Shown piece by piece: positions 24,914-33,391 of a DNA stretch of 64,000 bases. The position numbers and the translations under genes are program-made. Source of the stretch: Williamsia sterculiae (GTDB taxonomy: Bacteria; Actinomycetota; Actinomycetes; Mycobacteriales; Mycobacteriaceae); NCBI RefSeq assembly GCF_900156495.1, contig NZ_FTNT01000002.1, forward strand, positions 154,359 to 218,358, in the 5' to 3' direction. Numbering within the stretch: the first letter of the stretch is position 1; every line of letters starts with the position of its first letter. Below the pieces are notes generated by a model. It was not told the DNA's origin and made no database searches. It was given only the letters and a program-made list of their open reading frames with translations.

Positions 24914-25486
24914 GTGAGCCGTCGCGACCGAGAGAGCGTCAGCTTCCACCCGACCGAATCGAGCGCGGGTCCGGAGCAGAGTGATGCGGTCGACCTCGAC
25001 GGTCGCGACCAACGTGAACGCCGCGAGACACCCACCGAGCGTTTGGATCGCAACTGGGGCGATCTGATTCAGGAATTGCGCGTGGTGCAGACGGGCGTGC
25101 AGTTCCTCACCGGGTTCTTGCTCACGCTGCCGTTTCAACAACAATTCGGACGACTCGACAGTGTCGACATCGATATCTACCTGACAACCATCTGTGCCTC
25201 CATCGCGGCGACCGTCTTCCTGCAGACTCCGGTGAGCGTGCACCGCGCCCTCTTCCGGCGCCATCAACGTCGCGAAGCGGTGGCGTTGGCTCATCGCATG
25301 GCGGTGGTCGGGCTGTTGCTCTTGTCGGTAGCGATCACGGGCGTCGCGGCGCTCATCTTCGACGTCGTCGTGAACCGCGTGAGCGGTGTCATCGCCGCGG
25401 TCATCACGGTGGGCACCGTCGCTGTCCTCTGGGTCGTGGTCCCGCTGGGTGTCCGCGGGCGGCCAACCAACACATCCGACATCTGA
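24914..25486 (+). CDS. DUF6328-family membrane protein
   Basis: 190 residues starting with GTG. The segment ERLDRNWGDLIQELRVVQTGVQFLTGFLLTLPFQQQFGRLD is the signature of DUF6328. About four hydrophobic helices follow (around 70-85, 90-110, 130-150, 160-175). The function is unknown; family members are inner-membrane proteins widespread in actinobacteria. It stands alone on this strand. Confidence 0.8.
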   Translation: MSRRDRESVSFHPTESSAGPEQSDAVDLDGRDQRERRETPTERLDRNWGDLIQELRVVQTGVQFLTGFLLTLPFQQQFGRLDSVDIDIYLTTICASIAATVFLQTPVSVHRALFRRHQRREAVALAHRMAVVGLLLLSVAITGVAALIFDVVVNRVSGVIAAVITVGTVAVLWVVVPLGVRGRPTNTSDI

Positions 25487-25529
25487 ATGTCGTCGCGCGG
25501 AACCGCGACACACCGATCACTCCGTTTGG

Positions 25530-25937
25530 TCACGGGTCGCTCTCGTGTCCCGGACGACCATGTGTGCGTCGCTTCTCTTTCATCCGAGCTTCGTGTGGGT
25601 GACGTGCCCCACCCACCAGATCCGTGCGGATCCGTGATTCGATCTCACGAAAAGGCGTCCAGTAAGAGTCATCGAATTCCTCCACCACCTGGAAAGTCCA
25701 CCTGCCCCGGAGGACGTTGCGTCCGACCATCTCGCCGTCCAGTACGTCGGCGGTGGTCACGTGACCGGCGTCGCGCAACGCCGTGACAGCGTCCCCCAAG
25801 GTGAGGTCGGCGTGGCCGATCAACTGGTGAAACGCGTACAGGTGCCCACGTGCGCGCTCCACGAACTCCAGAGCTTCGGATACCTTGCCCACGGCGGCAA
25901 CGGTGGAATCGGCCATGCGATCACGGTCATCGGTCAT
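25530..25937 (-). CDS. Conserved actinobacterial hypothetical protein
   Basis: 135 residues. It has a helical N-terminal half (VGKVSEALEFVERARGHLYAFHQLIGHADLTLGDAV), the segment VGRNVLRGRWTFQVVEEFDDSYW and a C-terminus ending RRTHGRPGHESDP. I recognise it as a family found in many actinobacteria, without known function. It has no membrane segment or signal. An internal ATG at 25916 is an alternative start. Convergent with the DUF6328 gene. Confidence 0.75.
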   Translation of the reverse strand: MTDDRDRMADSTVAAVGKVSEALEFVERARGHLYAFHQLIGHADLTLGDAVTALRDAGHVTTADVLDGEMVGRNVLRGRWTFQVVEEFDDSYWTPFREIESRIRTDLVGGARHPHEARMKEKRRTHGRPGHESDP

Positions 25938-26061
25938 GAGTCACGAATACACCTCCGGTGCCGGCGTCGACGGCGTTACCGGCATCCGACGACGACCGCT
26001 CTGGCGTCGTTCGCGGATCTGTGCACCCACCCGATCGCAGCTCCGGTACGAATGACTGGAC

Positions 26062-26886
26062 ATGGACATCGCACCGAGGCCGGACGACGAGCCGGATGAA
26101 CCGGTGGTCGACAAGGTCGGCGAGATGGCCAGTTCACCCGCGGACTCCGGCGGCGCACCGGTGCGGTGGATCGACCGTGTCAACGATGCGACCGGGCGCG
26201 GAATCGTTCTGGTCCGTCGGACGATGGGCGTCACCGTCCGCGAGGTCGCTGTCCCACGCCATCCACGACTCGCCGACCGGGGGCGCGAACTGGCCGACAT
26301 CGGCCTGGCGATCGCGTTCCGCCCGAGTTCACCCCGACGCGACACCACCGTTCGCAGCCCACGCCTGACGGCCCGCGTGGGGCTGATGCTCGGGGCGTGC
26401 GTGGTGGTGTGCTTCGCCACCGGACTGCTGAGCCACTGGATTCAGCACCCGCCGAGTTGGTTCTACTTCCCGTCGGATCCGCCGTGGCTGTACCGACTCA
26501 GCCAGGGCGTGCACGTCATCACCGGGACGATGGCGATACCGTTGTTGCTGATCAAACTGCAGATCGTCTACCCGCGCCTGTTCGCCCGACCCGTGGTGGG
26601 TACCCCGCTGCGTGCACTGGAGCGCCTGTCGATCGCGGTGTTGGTGAGTTCGATGATCTTCCAGCTCTTCACCGGGTTGATGAACACCGCGCAGTTCTAT
26701 CCCTGGAAGTTCTTCTTCACCACCACCCACTACGCGATGTCGTTCGTGATCGTGGCGGCCCTGATGATCCACATCGCCGTGAAACTGCCGGTCATCCAGC
26801 AGGCGTTCACCACACCACTGGAGTCGACCGAGCCGATCGACAACGAGCTCCACCACGACCACGTCCCCAACGAGGCGACGCGATGA
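26062..26886 (+). CDS. Cytochrome b/b6-like membrane subunit
   Basis: 274 residues. A hydrophilic N-terminal region (1-105) is followed by four transmembrane helices carrying histidines suited to heme b ligation: LLSHWIQHPPSW, SQGVHVITGTMA, FTTTHYAMSF and ALMIHIAVKLP. It probably passes electrons between the quinone pool and the exported molybdoenzyme encoded next, whose start overlaps this stop (ATGA at 26883-26886). Confidence 0.82.
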   Translation: MDIAPRPDDEPDEPVVDKVGEMASSPADSGGAPVRWIDRVNDATGRGIVLVRRTMGVTVREVAVPRHPRLADRGRELADIGLAIAFRPSSPRRDTTVRSPRLTARVGLMLGACVVVCFATGLLSHWIQHPPSWFYFPSDPPWLYRLSQGVHVITGTMAIPLLLIKLQIVYPRLFARPVVGTPLRALERLSIAVLVSSMIFQLFTGLMNTAQFYPWKFFFTTTHYAMSFVIVAALMIHIAVKLPVIQQAFTTPLESTEPIDNELHHDHVPNEATR

Positions 26887-27614
26887 CCGATTCGTCGGCC
26901 GGTGATCCGACGCCGGATCCCGATGTGGCTACCCACGACCAGCCCGATGACGGTGCGGTGCCCCGTGATCCACCGCCACCGCGATACGCGGCGTTCGCCC
27001 GACCCGACGAACCGGGACCGTCTCGCGGGGTGTCCCGTCGGGCCGTGCTGCTCTCCGCGGTGGGGGCGGCAGGCCTTGCGGGTCTCGCATTCGCCGGCCA
27101 GAGCGTGTCGTTCCTGCGCTGGATCTCGTTCCTCGCGCCGCGATCGGGTCACGGCCCACAGGGCGTCCCGGTGAATCGCACCGCGGCTGCCGCCGGGGTC
27201 GTCACCATGGCCCACGCCCCCGACTACCGGCTGACCGTGGTGGCCGGTCGCACGACCCGTGTGTTGTCGCTCGACGATCTGCGTCGTCTGCCGCAGCACA
27301 CCAGTGAGCTCCCCATCGCCTGTGTGGAGGGGTGGAGTGCGCAGGCGACCTGGAGTGGCGTCCGGGTGCGTGACCTGGTGGAGCTGGTCGACGGTGACCC
27401 CGACCGTGATGTTCGCTTCACGTCGCTGGAACGCGGGCTGTACGGAGTCAGCACCTTGCCCGCGAATTTCGCGCGCAACACGTCGTCGCTGGTCGCACTG
27501 GAGTTGCACGGGCAGACACTGACCACCGACCACGGGTACCCCTGCCGGCTCATCACTCCCAACCGACCGGGCGTCTTGCAGACCAAGTGGTTGTCGCGAA
27601 TCGAGGTGCTATGA
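26883..27614 (+). CDS. Tat-exported molybdopterin-dependent oxidoreductase (sulfite oxidase/YedY fold)
   Basis: 243 residues. A Pro/Asp-rich N-terminus leads to a twin-arginine signal (SRRAVLLSAVGAAGLAGLAFA), so it is folded with cofactor and exported. The catalytic domain has the molybdenum-ligating cysteine in PIACVEGWSAQATWSGV, the hallmark of the sulfite-oxidase/MsrP superfamily, and a C-terminal GYPCRLITPNRPG segment. The substrate is not visible. It is translationally coupled to the cytochrome b gene upstream and to a small membrane protein downstream. Confidence 0.88.
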   Translation: MTDSSAGDPTPDPDVATHDQPDDGAVPRDPPPPRYAAFARPDEPGPSRGVSRRAVLLSAVGAAGLAGLAFAGQSVSFLRWISFLAPRSGHGPQGVPVNRTAAAAGVVTMAHAPDYRLTVVAGRTTRVLSLDDLRRLPQHTSELPIACVEGWSAQATWSGVRVRDLVELVDGDPDRDVRFTSLERGLYGVSTLPANFARNTSSLVALELHGQTLTTDHGYPCRLITPNRPGVLQTKWLSRIEVL

Positions 27615-28036
27615 CGATCCGTGCCATCAGGCTCCTGCTGGTCCTCGGTGCGCTGCCCATCGGCTGGTACGGGGTGTCGCTGATCTGGGAGATGAACACC
27701 ATCGACAAGACGTCCATCGGGATCTGGCTGATCGGCGGTCTCATCGCTCACGACGCCATTTTCGCACCGTTGTGCATCGCCGCCGGGTTCGGCGCCCGCC
27801 GATTCCTTCCGCAACGATGGTGGCCACCCGTATTGGCCGCGTCGGCGGCGACCCTGCTGCTGGTCCTGCTCGCCGGTCCCGTGCTATGGCCCCGCAGCGC
27901 CGCGACGGCAGCACCCGGAAACAATGAGAGTGCAACCCTTCTCGACCGACCGTACGGTCTCGCTCTGGCCATCGCGGTTCTGGTGATCTGGGCTCTCGTG
28001 GTGGTCACGATCGCGCGGGGACGGCGGTCCCGATAG
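27611..28036 (+). CDS. Small membrane protein of the molybdoenzyme module
   Basis: 141 residues with about four hydrophobic helices (around 5-25, 38-60, 72-92, 115-135). It overlaps the molybdoenzyme stop (ATGA at 27611-27614), so it is probably an accessory membrane subunit. No motif gives a function. Confidence 0.75.
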   Translation: MTIRAIRLLLVLGALPIGWYGVSLIWEMNTIDKTSIGIWLIGGLIAHDAIFAPLCIAAGFGARRFLPQRWWPPVLAASAATLLLVLLAGPVLWPRSAATAAPGNNESATLLDRPYGLALAIAVLVIWALVVVTIARGRRSR

Positions 28037-28095
28037 CCAGAGCGGCAGAATGGCGCGTGGGACCACCACACCCCGCCGACGAAGGGCTCCCGCGC

Positions 28096-29262
28096 ATGTC
28101 CACACCTCGGACCGGCCGACCGACCACCGCCGACCCCATCGCCACACTGCGCCGCCGGTCCAGTGAGAAGTGGGTCGCGTATCCGTCTGAGGTGTTGCCG
28201 ATGTTCGTCGCCGAGACCGATTTTCCGCTGGCACCCGCCATCCGGGCGGCGCTGATCGAGGCGGTCGAGATCGGGGACACCGGCTACGTCGACTCGCACG
28301 ACCGCGGCGCGGCGGCGGCGTTCGCCGCGTATGCTGCCGACACCTGGGGCTGGGCCGCCGACCCCGACCGGATGCGCTGTACCACCGACGTGAGCGTGGT
28401 GATCGTGGAGGCGTTGCGTCGACTGATCGAACCCGGTGACGGCGTGGTCGTCACCCCACCCGTCTATCCACCGTTCTTCGACTTCATCCCGGAGGCAGGT
28501 GGGAGGGTCGTCGAGGTCCCGCTCCGTGACGACGGTCGCGAGTTCTCCCTCGACCTGATTGGCATCGACGCCGCGCTGGCGGATGGTGCCCGCGCGGTGC
28601 TGCTGTGCAACCCGCACAACCCCGTCGGCACCGTGCATTCCCGCGAGACGCTCATCGAGCTGGCGCGTATCGTCGCCGCGCACGACGGGGTGGTCGTCAG
28701 CGATGAGATCCACGCCCCGCTCACACATCACGCCACCATCTTCACGCCGTATCTGAGTGTGTCGGACGCTGCGCGCGAACACGGTATTACTGCTGAGTCC
28801 GGTAGCAAGGCGTTCAATCTCGCGGGCCTGAAATGCGCGATGTTCGCCACGGCCTCCGACCGGATGACCCAGGTGATGCGGTCGATGCCCGAGGAGGTCA
28901 CCGTCCGCACCGGGCTGTTCGGTGTCATCGCGACCCGTGCGGGTTTCGACGACAGTCGAGGCTGGTTGGACGACACCGTCACCGCGATCGAGGACAACGT
29001 CGCGGTGTTGGAACAGCAGCTCGCGACGAAGCTCCCGCAGGTCGTCCTGCGCCGTCCGGCGGCGAGTTATCTCGCGTGGTTGGACATGACCGCACTGGGA
29101 TGGGGTGACGATCCCGCGGACCACGCGTTGCGCCATGCGAAGGTGGCCCTGGTCCGCGGACTCGACTTCGGCGAACCGGGACGGGGATTCGCAAGGATGA
29201 ATATCGGCTGTGCTCCGGAGACGATCGTCGAGGCGGTGGATCGGTTGGCATCGGTGCGCTGA
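28096..29262 (+). CDS. PatB/MalY-type PLP-dependent C-S lyase (aminotransferase fold)
   Basis: 388 residues. N-terminal RRSSEKWVAYPSEVLPMFVAETDFPLAPAI matches MalY/PatB. TPPVYPPFFDFI, LCNPHNPVGTVHSRETL and DEIHAPLTH are class I/II aminotransferase motifs. The PLP lysine is in ESGSKAFNLAGLK. The C-terminal ARMNIGCAPETI carries the carboxylate-binding Arg. By family it cleaves cystathionine or cysteine conjugates to a thiol, pyruvate and ammonia. The ATG at 28096 fits the family N-terminus. Confidence 0.88.
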   Translation: MSTPRTGRPTTADPIATLRRRSSEKWVAYPSEVLPMFVAETDFPLAPAIRAALIEAVEIGDTGYVDSHDRGAAAAFAAYAADTWGWAADPDRMRCTTDVSVVIVEALRRLIEPGDGVVVTPPVYPPFFDFIPEAGGRVVEVPLRDDGREFSLDLIGIDAALADGARAVLLCNPHNPVGTVHSRETLIELARIVAAHDGVVVSDEIHAPLTHHATIFTPYLSVSDAAREHGITAESGSKAFNLAGLKCAMFATASDRMTQVMRSMPEEVTVRTGLFGVIATRAGFDDSRGWLDDTVTAIEDNVAVLEQQLATKLPQVVLRRPAASYLAWLDMTALGWGDDPADHALRHAKVALVRGLDFGEPGRGFARMNIGCAPETIVEAVDRLASVR

Positions 29263-29553
29263 TGATCGACCACCATCTGCACCGCGGGTGATCCCTCACC
29301 TGTGTTGGGGCGGTCCACACCGACCGCGACGCTGTTCGCTTCTCGCGGTTGTGGCGCCGGCGCACTCGGGTCTCGGACACGCTGAGGCCGCGCTCTCGGG
29401 TCGGTCCCGACCGACCCGTACCCGTGAGCTGACCGCGTGGCCGTGAGAAGCGGTGTCAGTCGATCGACCGACGTCGATGTCGGACAAGGAGGGTAGTTCT
29501 TGAGCGGGGTGTATCGAGAAGTATCGAAAGATGCTGTGAGATAACGCTATTAG
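29263..29553. other. Intergenic region upstream of an HNH remnant
   Basis: About 290 nt without a supported gene. It includes the hairpin at 29397-29418. Its last 100 nt are clearly more AT-rich than the surroundings (around TAGTTCTTGAG and AACGCTATTAGTATC), suggesting decayed or foreign sequence bordering the HNH remnant. Confidence 0.5.
29397..29418. terminator. Hairpin downstream of the C-S lyase gene
   Basis: CGGGTCGGT (29397-29405) pairs perfectly with ACCGACCCG (29410-29418) around a CCCG loop. It is 135 nt after the lyase stop, so its role as that gene's terminator is plausible but not certain. Confidence 0.45.
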
Positions 29554-29904
29554 TATCATGCACCGTTCGTCGATGTCGACGACGCGGCCGTGGCTGCAGC
29601 CAGGACCGAAGTCGTGGTGACCGTGCCGGTCGCAGATCGGAACACCGAGCGCCTGGGCTGGTCGGGCGCCGTCTCCGATCGGGCGGCAATGTTGGCTGCG
29701 GGGCACCGGCGTCGTAAACGGATTGTCCACCACGCCGACGGCGGCCCGGCGATCGTCGACAACGGGTGCCCGCTCTGTCGGTCGTGCCACACCGCGGTGC
29801 ATCACCAGGGGTGGGAGGCGATCATCGGCCACGACCGACACCCCTGGCTCATCCCACCCGCAACGGTGGACCCACGACGCCGACCCCAACCCGCCCACAC
29901 ATGA
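29554..29904 (+). pseudogene. Remnant of a DUF222/13E12-type HNH endonuclease
   Basis: The frame opens after a TAG at 29551. It reads TEVVVTVPVAD (the DUF222 VTVP motif), then WSGAVSDRAAMLA, and jumps directly to the HNH end: VHHADGGPAIVDNG, CPLCRSCHTAVHHQGWE and PPATVDPRRRPQPAH. A full family member has about 400 residues, a CxxxxC...CDAHH zinc part and a long DUF222 domain; most of this is missing. It looks like a gene with an internal deletion and a lost 5' half. Bordering sequence is AT-rich for this genome. Confidence 0.7.
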
Positions 29905-30087
29905 TGGGAACCGCCGCGTGAGCTGAGCCGTCACATCACCAGAAGGACCTCGAACCCCCGCGGCCGTACGAGCCGGACGCACAAGTACTTTGACAACTTC
30001 ACAGTGTGTGATGTTCACAACGAGGGGCTCGGCCACGCCCGTAGCGGGGTGGGCGTGGCTCTAGCCGGCGCGAGTACCGTGCGTCCG

Positions 30088-30867
30088 ATGGCCTACTTCA
30101 CGCGACTCGGACCGGGTACGTTTCGTCCGTCGGTACACGTCGGTGGTGCGTGGAACACCGATGAGCAGCACATCGCGCCGGCATTGGGCTTGCTGGTCCA
30201 CGCCGTCGAACAGGACCGTGATCGGCGACGTGACGATGGCCTGCTGATCGGACGATTGTCCTACGACATCCTGGGCACGGTGCCCATGGACGTCTGTGAA
30301 GTCGGCGTATCGGTGCTGCGAGCTGGCCGCACCATCGAATTGGTCGAGGCGGTGCTCCAGCACGGCGGGGGCGCGGCGGTGCGACTTCGGGCGTGGCTGA
30401 TGCAGGACCATGACACCGACGCTCTGGTGGCTTCGGCGCTGCCGTCCATCGATCCACCCGATGCGATGGAGCAGTGGGATCCGACGTCGGTATGGCCGGG
30501 TGGCTTCATCGCATCGGCCGAAGTTCGCCGTTCGCAACGGGAACCGGGACGGGCCACGTTCTGGGTGCGACCGACGGTCCCGCTGGTCGAAGGGGAAGAG
30601 GTGAGCACGCTCGCGAGTGCGGCAGGGGTCTTCGACATCGCGAACGGCATGACGGTGCGGGCCGACCCGCGACGTGTCGCCTTCCCCAACATCGACCTCA
30701 CCGCGCATCTGTTCGCCCAACCTGGCAGCGCCTGGGTCGGTTTCGACACAACGGTCTCGTTCGGCGCCGGTGGTTTCGGACTGACCAGCACCACGCTCCA
30801 CGACCTGTACGGGCCCATCGGTACGCAGGCCCAGATCCTGAGTGTGCGGCCGTTGCCGCCCGCCTGA
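30088..30867 (+). CDS. Acyl-CoA thioesterase-family (double hotdog) protein
   Basis: 259 residues. N-terminal AYFTRLGPGTFRPSVHVGGAWNTDEQHIAPALGLLVHAVEQ, the mid-strand RLSYDILGTVPMDVCEV and the C-terminal LTAHLFAQPGSAWVGFDTTVSFGAGGFGLTSTTLHDLYGPIG match the TesB-like thioesterase family common in mycolata. Probably hydrolyses acyl-CoA; the substrate is unknown. The ATG at 30088 starts the conserved part. The 180 nt upstream (29905-30087) hold no gene. Confidence 0.82.
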   Translation: MAYFTRLGPGTFRPSVHVGGAWNTDEQHIAPALGLLVHAVEQDRDRRRDDGLLIGRLSYDILGTVPMDVCEVGVSVLRAGRTIELVEAVLQHGGGAAVRLRAWLMQDHDTDALVASALPSIDPPDAMEQWDPTSVWPGGFIASAEVRRSQREPGRATFWVRPTVPLVEGEEVSTLASAAGVFDIANGMTVRADPRRVAFPNIDLTAHLFAQPGSAWVGFDTTVSFGAGGFGLTSTTLHDLYGPIGTQAQILSVRPLPPA

Positions 30868-30903
30868 CGTTGTCTGCAAGGCATTGGCCGGACACCGCCC
30901 GGG

Positions 30904-32049
30904 TCACGTCTCGCAGGCGATCCCGTCATCATCGTGGTCCAGGGCGGAACGATAACCCGGCTGTCCGGCGTAGATCGGTGCAGCGCCTGCGGCTCGAGCA
31001 GCCGTGCAGTTGGCGTAGTACACGGACGATCCACCGTTGTCGGCGACCGGCGGCGTCTGGGTGGGTGCGTACCGCTTCGTAGTCGGCGGCGGCGTGTACG
31101 GCGGGGTGGATGTGCGGCTGGTCGTCGTCGGTACGGGCGATGACGTGGACGGGGTGGTGTCCGGGGCGGTGCCGCCGCATCCGGTCAGCACTCGGGTCAT
31201 CGCCTCCTTCTCGGCCGGAGTCACCCACAGCGAGTACGCGGCCTTCACGTCGATCTGACGGGACACGTAGGTGCAGCGGTAGGCCGTGTTCGGCGGTAGC
31301 CAGGTGGCGGCGTCACCGTCACCTTTCTGCTCGTTCGTGGGTCCGTCCGTCGCCTGCAGGTTGATCGGATCGTTGGCGAGCGCCTGGCGCTGCTGCGTCG
31401 AGATCTGCTGCGCACCCTTCTGCCAGGCGTCCGACAACGCGACCACGTGATCGATCTGTACCGCAGACGATGTGGTCTCGCCCCGTGCGAACGAGATACT
31501 CGTGTCGGTGTATGGATCGGCGAGGGTTCCCGTCAGCACTGTGCACCCGTGCGTCCCCGCATTCAGTGTGACATCGGTGAGATCGCGACGAAGGATGTCG
31601 TTGCGGGTGTCGCAGCCGTTGTGACCCGACTCCACATCGACGTCATCGGTCCAGGACGGGCCGAACTGCGCTCGGCTGTAACCGGTCTTGGGTGCGCGAC
31701 CCTTCACCGCCAACGTGTCCAACATGGCCAGAGCGGCGTCGGCTGGACCGGGCGCTTCCACGGTCCGCGCGACGGGTGCCACGGCCAACGCTGTCTCGGA
31801 CGGCGTTGCAGCGGCGGTCGCGTCACGGGTGACGCTGACGGCCGGGCTGGTGGCAGACGCGAGCGCGGTCCTGGTGCTGGTATCGGGCGTGGTGTGCTCG
31901 GGCATCGCCAGGACGGCGACGGCGCCCGCGATGAGCGTGGCACCCGCGACGTACGGCCATTTCCTGCGTGTTCGACGGGGTGGGGTGCCGGGAGGTCCGG
32001 AAGGGCGTTCGAACTCGAAACCGGAGAGGTCGGGTGATGGATACGACAC
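30904..32049 (-). CDS. Secreted or anchored DUF1524 HNH nuclease with excalibur domain
   Basis: 381 residues. A short basic N-terminus and one hydrophobic helix (about 31-47) suggest export or a membrane anchor. After an Ala/Thr linker comes a DUF1524 (GmrSD C-terminal-like) nuclease domain with the HNH-type core QIDHVVALSDAWQKGA, ANDPINLQATDGPTNEQKGDGD and YRCTYVSRQIDVKAAYSLWV. A Pro/Thr-rich spacer leads to a C-terminal excalibur calcium-binding motif DHDDDGIACE. It probably degrades extracellular DNA. Convergent with the thioesterase gene, 36 nt apart. Confidence 0.88.
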   Translation of the reverse strand: MSYPSPDLSGFEFERPSGPPGTPPRRTRRKWPYVAGATLIAGAVAVLAMPEHTTPDTSTRTALASATSPAVSVTRDATAAATPSETALAVAPVARTVEAPGPADAALAMLDTLAVKGRAPKTGYSRAQFGPSWTDDVDVESGHNGCDTRNDILRRDLTDVTLNAGTHGCTVLTGTLADPYTDTSISFARGETTSSAVQIDHVVALSDAWQKGAQQISTQQRQALANDPINLQATDGPTNEQKGDGDAATWLPPNTAYRCTYVSRQIDVKAAYSLWVTPAEKEAMTRVLTGCGGTAPDTTPSTSSPVPTTTSRTSTPPYTPPPTTKRYAPTQTPPVADNGGSSVYYANCTAARAAGAAPIYAGQPGYRSALDHDDDGIACET

Positions 32050-32282
32050 GTGAGTCTCTGAGCTCCCTCATGATGTGGTCGGCGGCACGGTCACGCACCG
32101 TCACATGTATACGTGGCGCGGATCACGGTGTTACAGGGGGAACCACCCGAACTCCCCGAACGTCGGCGATGACCGCTGCCACAACGGCGCCGACGGCGTC
32201 GCCGCTGGATTATCGTGATCTGTTCATCGACTGTTCCGTCGCCGATCGATGCCCGGTCATCGGTCACCGGCAACACTGACGA

Positions 32283-33386
32283 GTGCGTATCGTGCAACTG
32301 GCGAATTTCTACGGCTCCCGGTCCGGTGGTCTGCGTACGGCGATCGATCGCTGGGGTGCCGGTTACGTGGCCGCGGGCCACGAGGTGGTGTTGGTGGTCC
32401 CCGGGTCGGGGTCCACCCACGGGACACTCGCGAGCGGTGTCGACCTGATCACCGTTCCCGCACCGCTGTTGCCTGCGACCGGCGGCTACCGGGTCATCCC
32501 ACCAGGTCGGGTGACCGACGTACTCGCCGGCCTACGACCCGACGCGGTCGAGGTCTCCGACCGGATCACCCTGCGCACCATCGGTCGTTGGGCGCGTGAA
32601 CACGACGTGCACTCGACGATGGTGTCGCACGAACGGTTGGATCGGCTGCTCGGGATGGCCATGCCGGTCCCGGCCGCCCGCCGGCTCGCCGATGTCGCCA
32701 ACGCCGACACCGCGGCCACCTTCGACACGGTGGTGTGCACCACCGCCTTCGCCGCGGTGGAGTTCACGCGGGTGGGCGCGCAGAACCTACGCAGGGCCCC
32801 GCTCGGTGTCGACCTCGCGATGTTCGCACCCGAACACGCCGACCCCGGACGGTTCCGCGCGGCCGGCGAGATCCTGATGGTCCACTGCGGTCGGCTGTCG
32901 GTCGAGAAGCGTTCGGGCCGCAGTGTTGCCGCGCTGCGACGGTTGCGCCGGTCGGGTGCACCGGTGCGACTGGTCATCGCGGGTGACGGCCCCCGACGCC
33001 CAGCCCTGGAGCGAGCCGCCCGCGGTCTGCCGGTCACCTTCCTGGGTCATGTCCCCGACCGCCGGACGATCGCGTCGCTGTTGGCCACCGCCGACGTGAG
33101 TATGGCTCCCGGACCGCATGAGACTTTCTGTCTGTCGGCATTGGAGTCGCTGGCATCCGGGACTCCTGTGGTCGGTTCTCGGACCTCGGCGGTGGGAGGG
33201 GTCATCGGCGACGAAGGCGGCACCGTGGCCGACAACGACGACGCCCAGTTCGCCGCGGCGGTGTCGCGGGTGCTCGACGTCCCGCGCGCATCGCGGGAGA
33301 CCGCCGCGAGGAGTCGCGCGGCGCGATACTCGTGGTCGGCCTCGGTGGACACGATGATCGACGTACACGCCGGAGCGGCCGGCTGA
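32283..33386 (+). CDS. mgtA: GDP-mannose-dependent alpha-mannosyltransferase MgtA
   Basis: 367 residues, GT4 family. The N-terminus RIVQLANFYGSRSGGLRTAIDRWG matches MgtA (Rv0557) of mycolata. The second domain has GRLSVEKRSG and VIAGDGPRR, and the nucleotide-sugar E-x7-E motif in PHETFCLSALESLASGTPVVG. By family it adds the first mannose to glycolipid anchors such as glucuronosyl-diacylglycerol in lipomannan-type biosynthesis. Its stop lies 5 nt from that of the convergent transporter gene. Confidence 0.88.
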   Translation: MRIVQLANFYGSRSGGLRTAIDRWGAGYVAAGHEVVLVVPGSGSTHGTLASGVDLITVPAPLLPATGGYRVIPPGRVTDVLAGLRPDAVEVSDRITLRTIGRWAREHDVHSTMVSHERLDRLLGMAMPVPAARRLADVANADTAATFDTVVCTTAFAAVEFTRVGAQNLRRAPLGVDLAMFAPEHADPGRFRAAGEILMVHCGRLSVEKRSGRSVAALRRLRRSGAPVRLVIAGDGPRRPALERAARGLPVTFLGHVPDRRTIASLLATADVSMAPGPHETFCLSALESLASGTPVVGSRTSAVGGVIGDEGGTVADNDDAQFAAAVSRVLDVPRASRETAARSRAARYSWSASVDTMIDVHAGAAG

Positions 33387-33391
33387 CCCGA

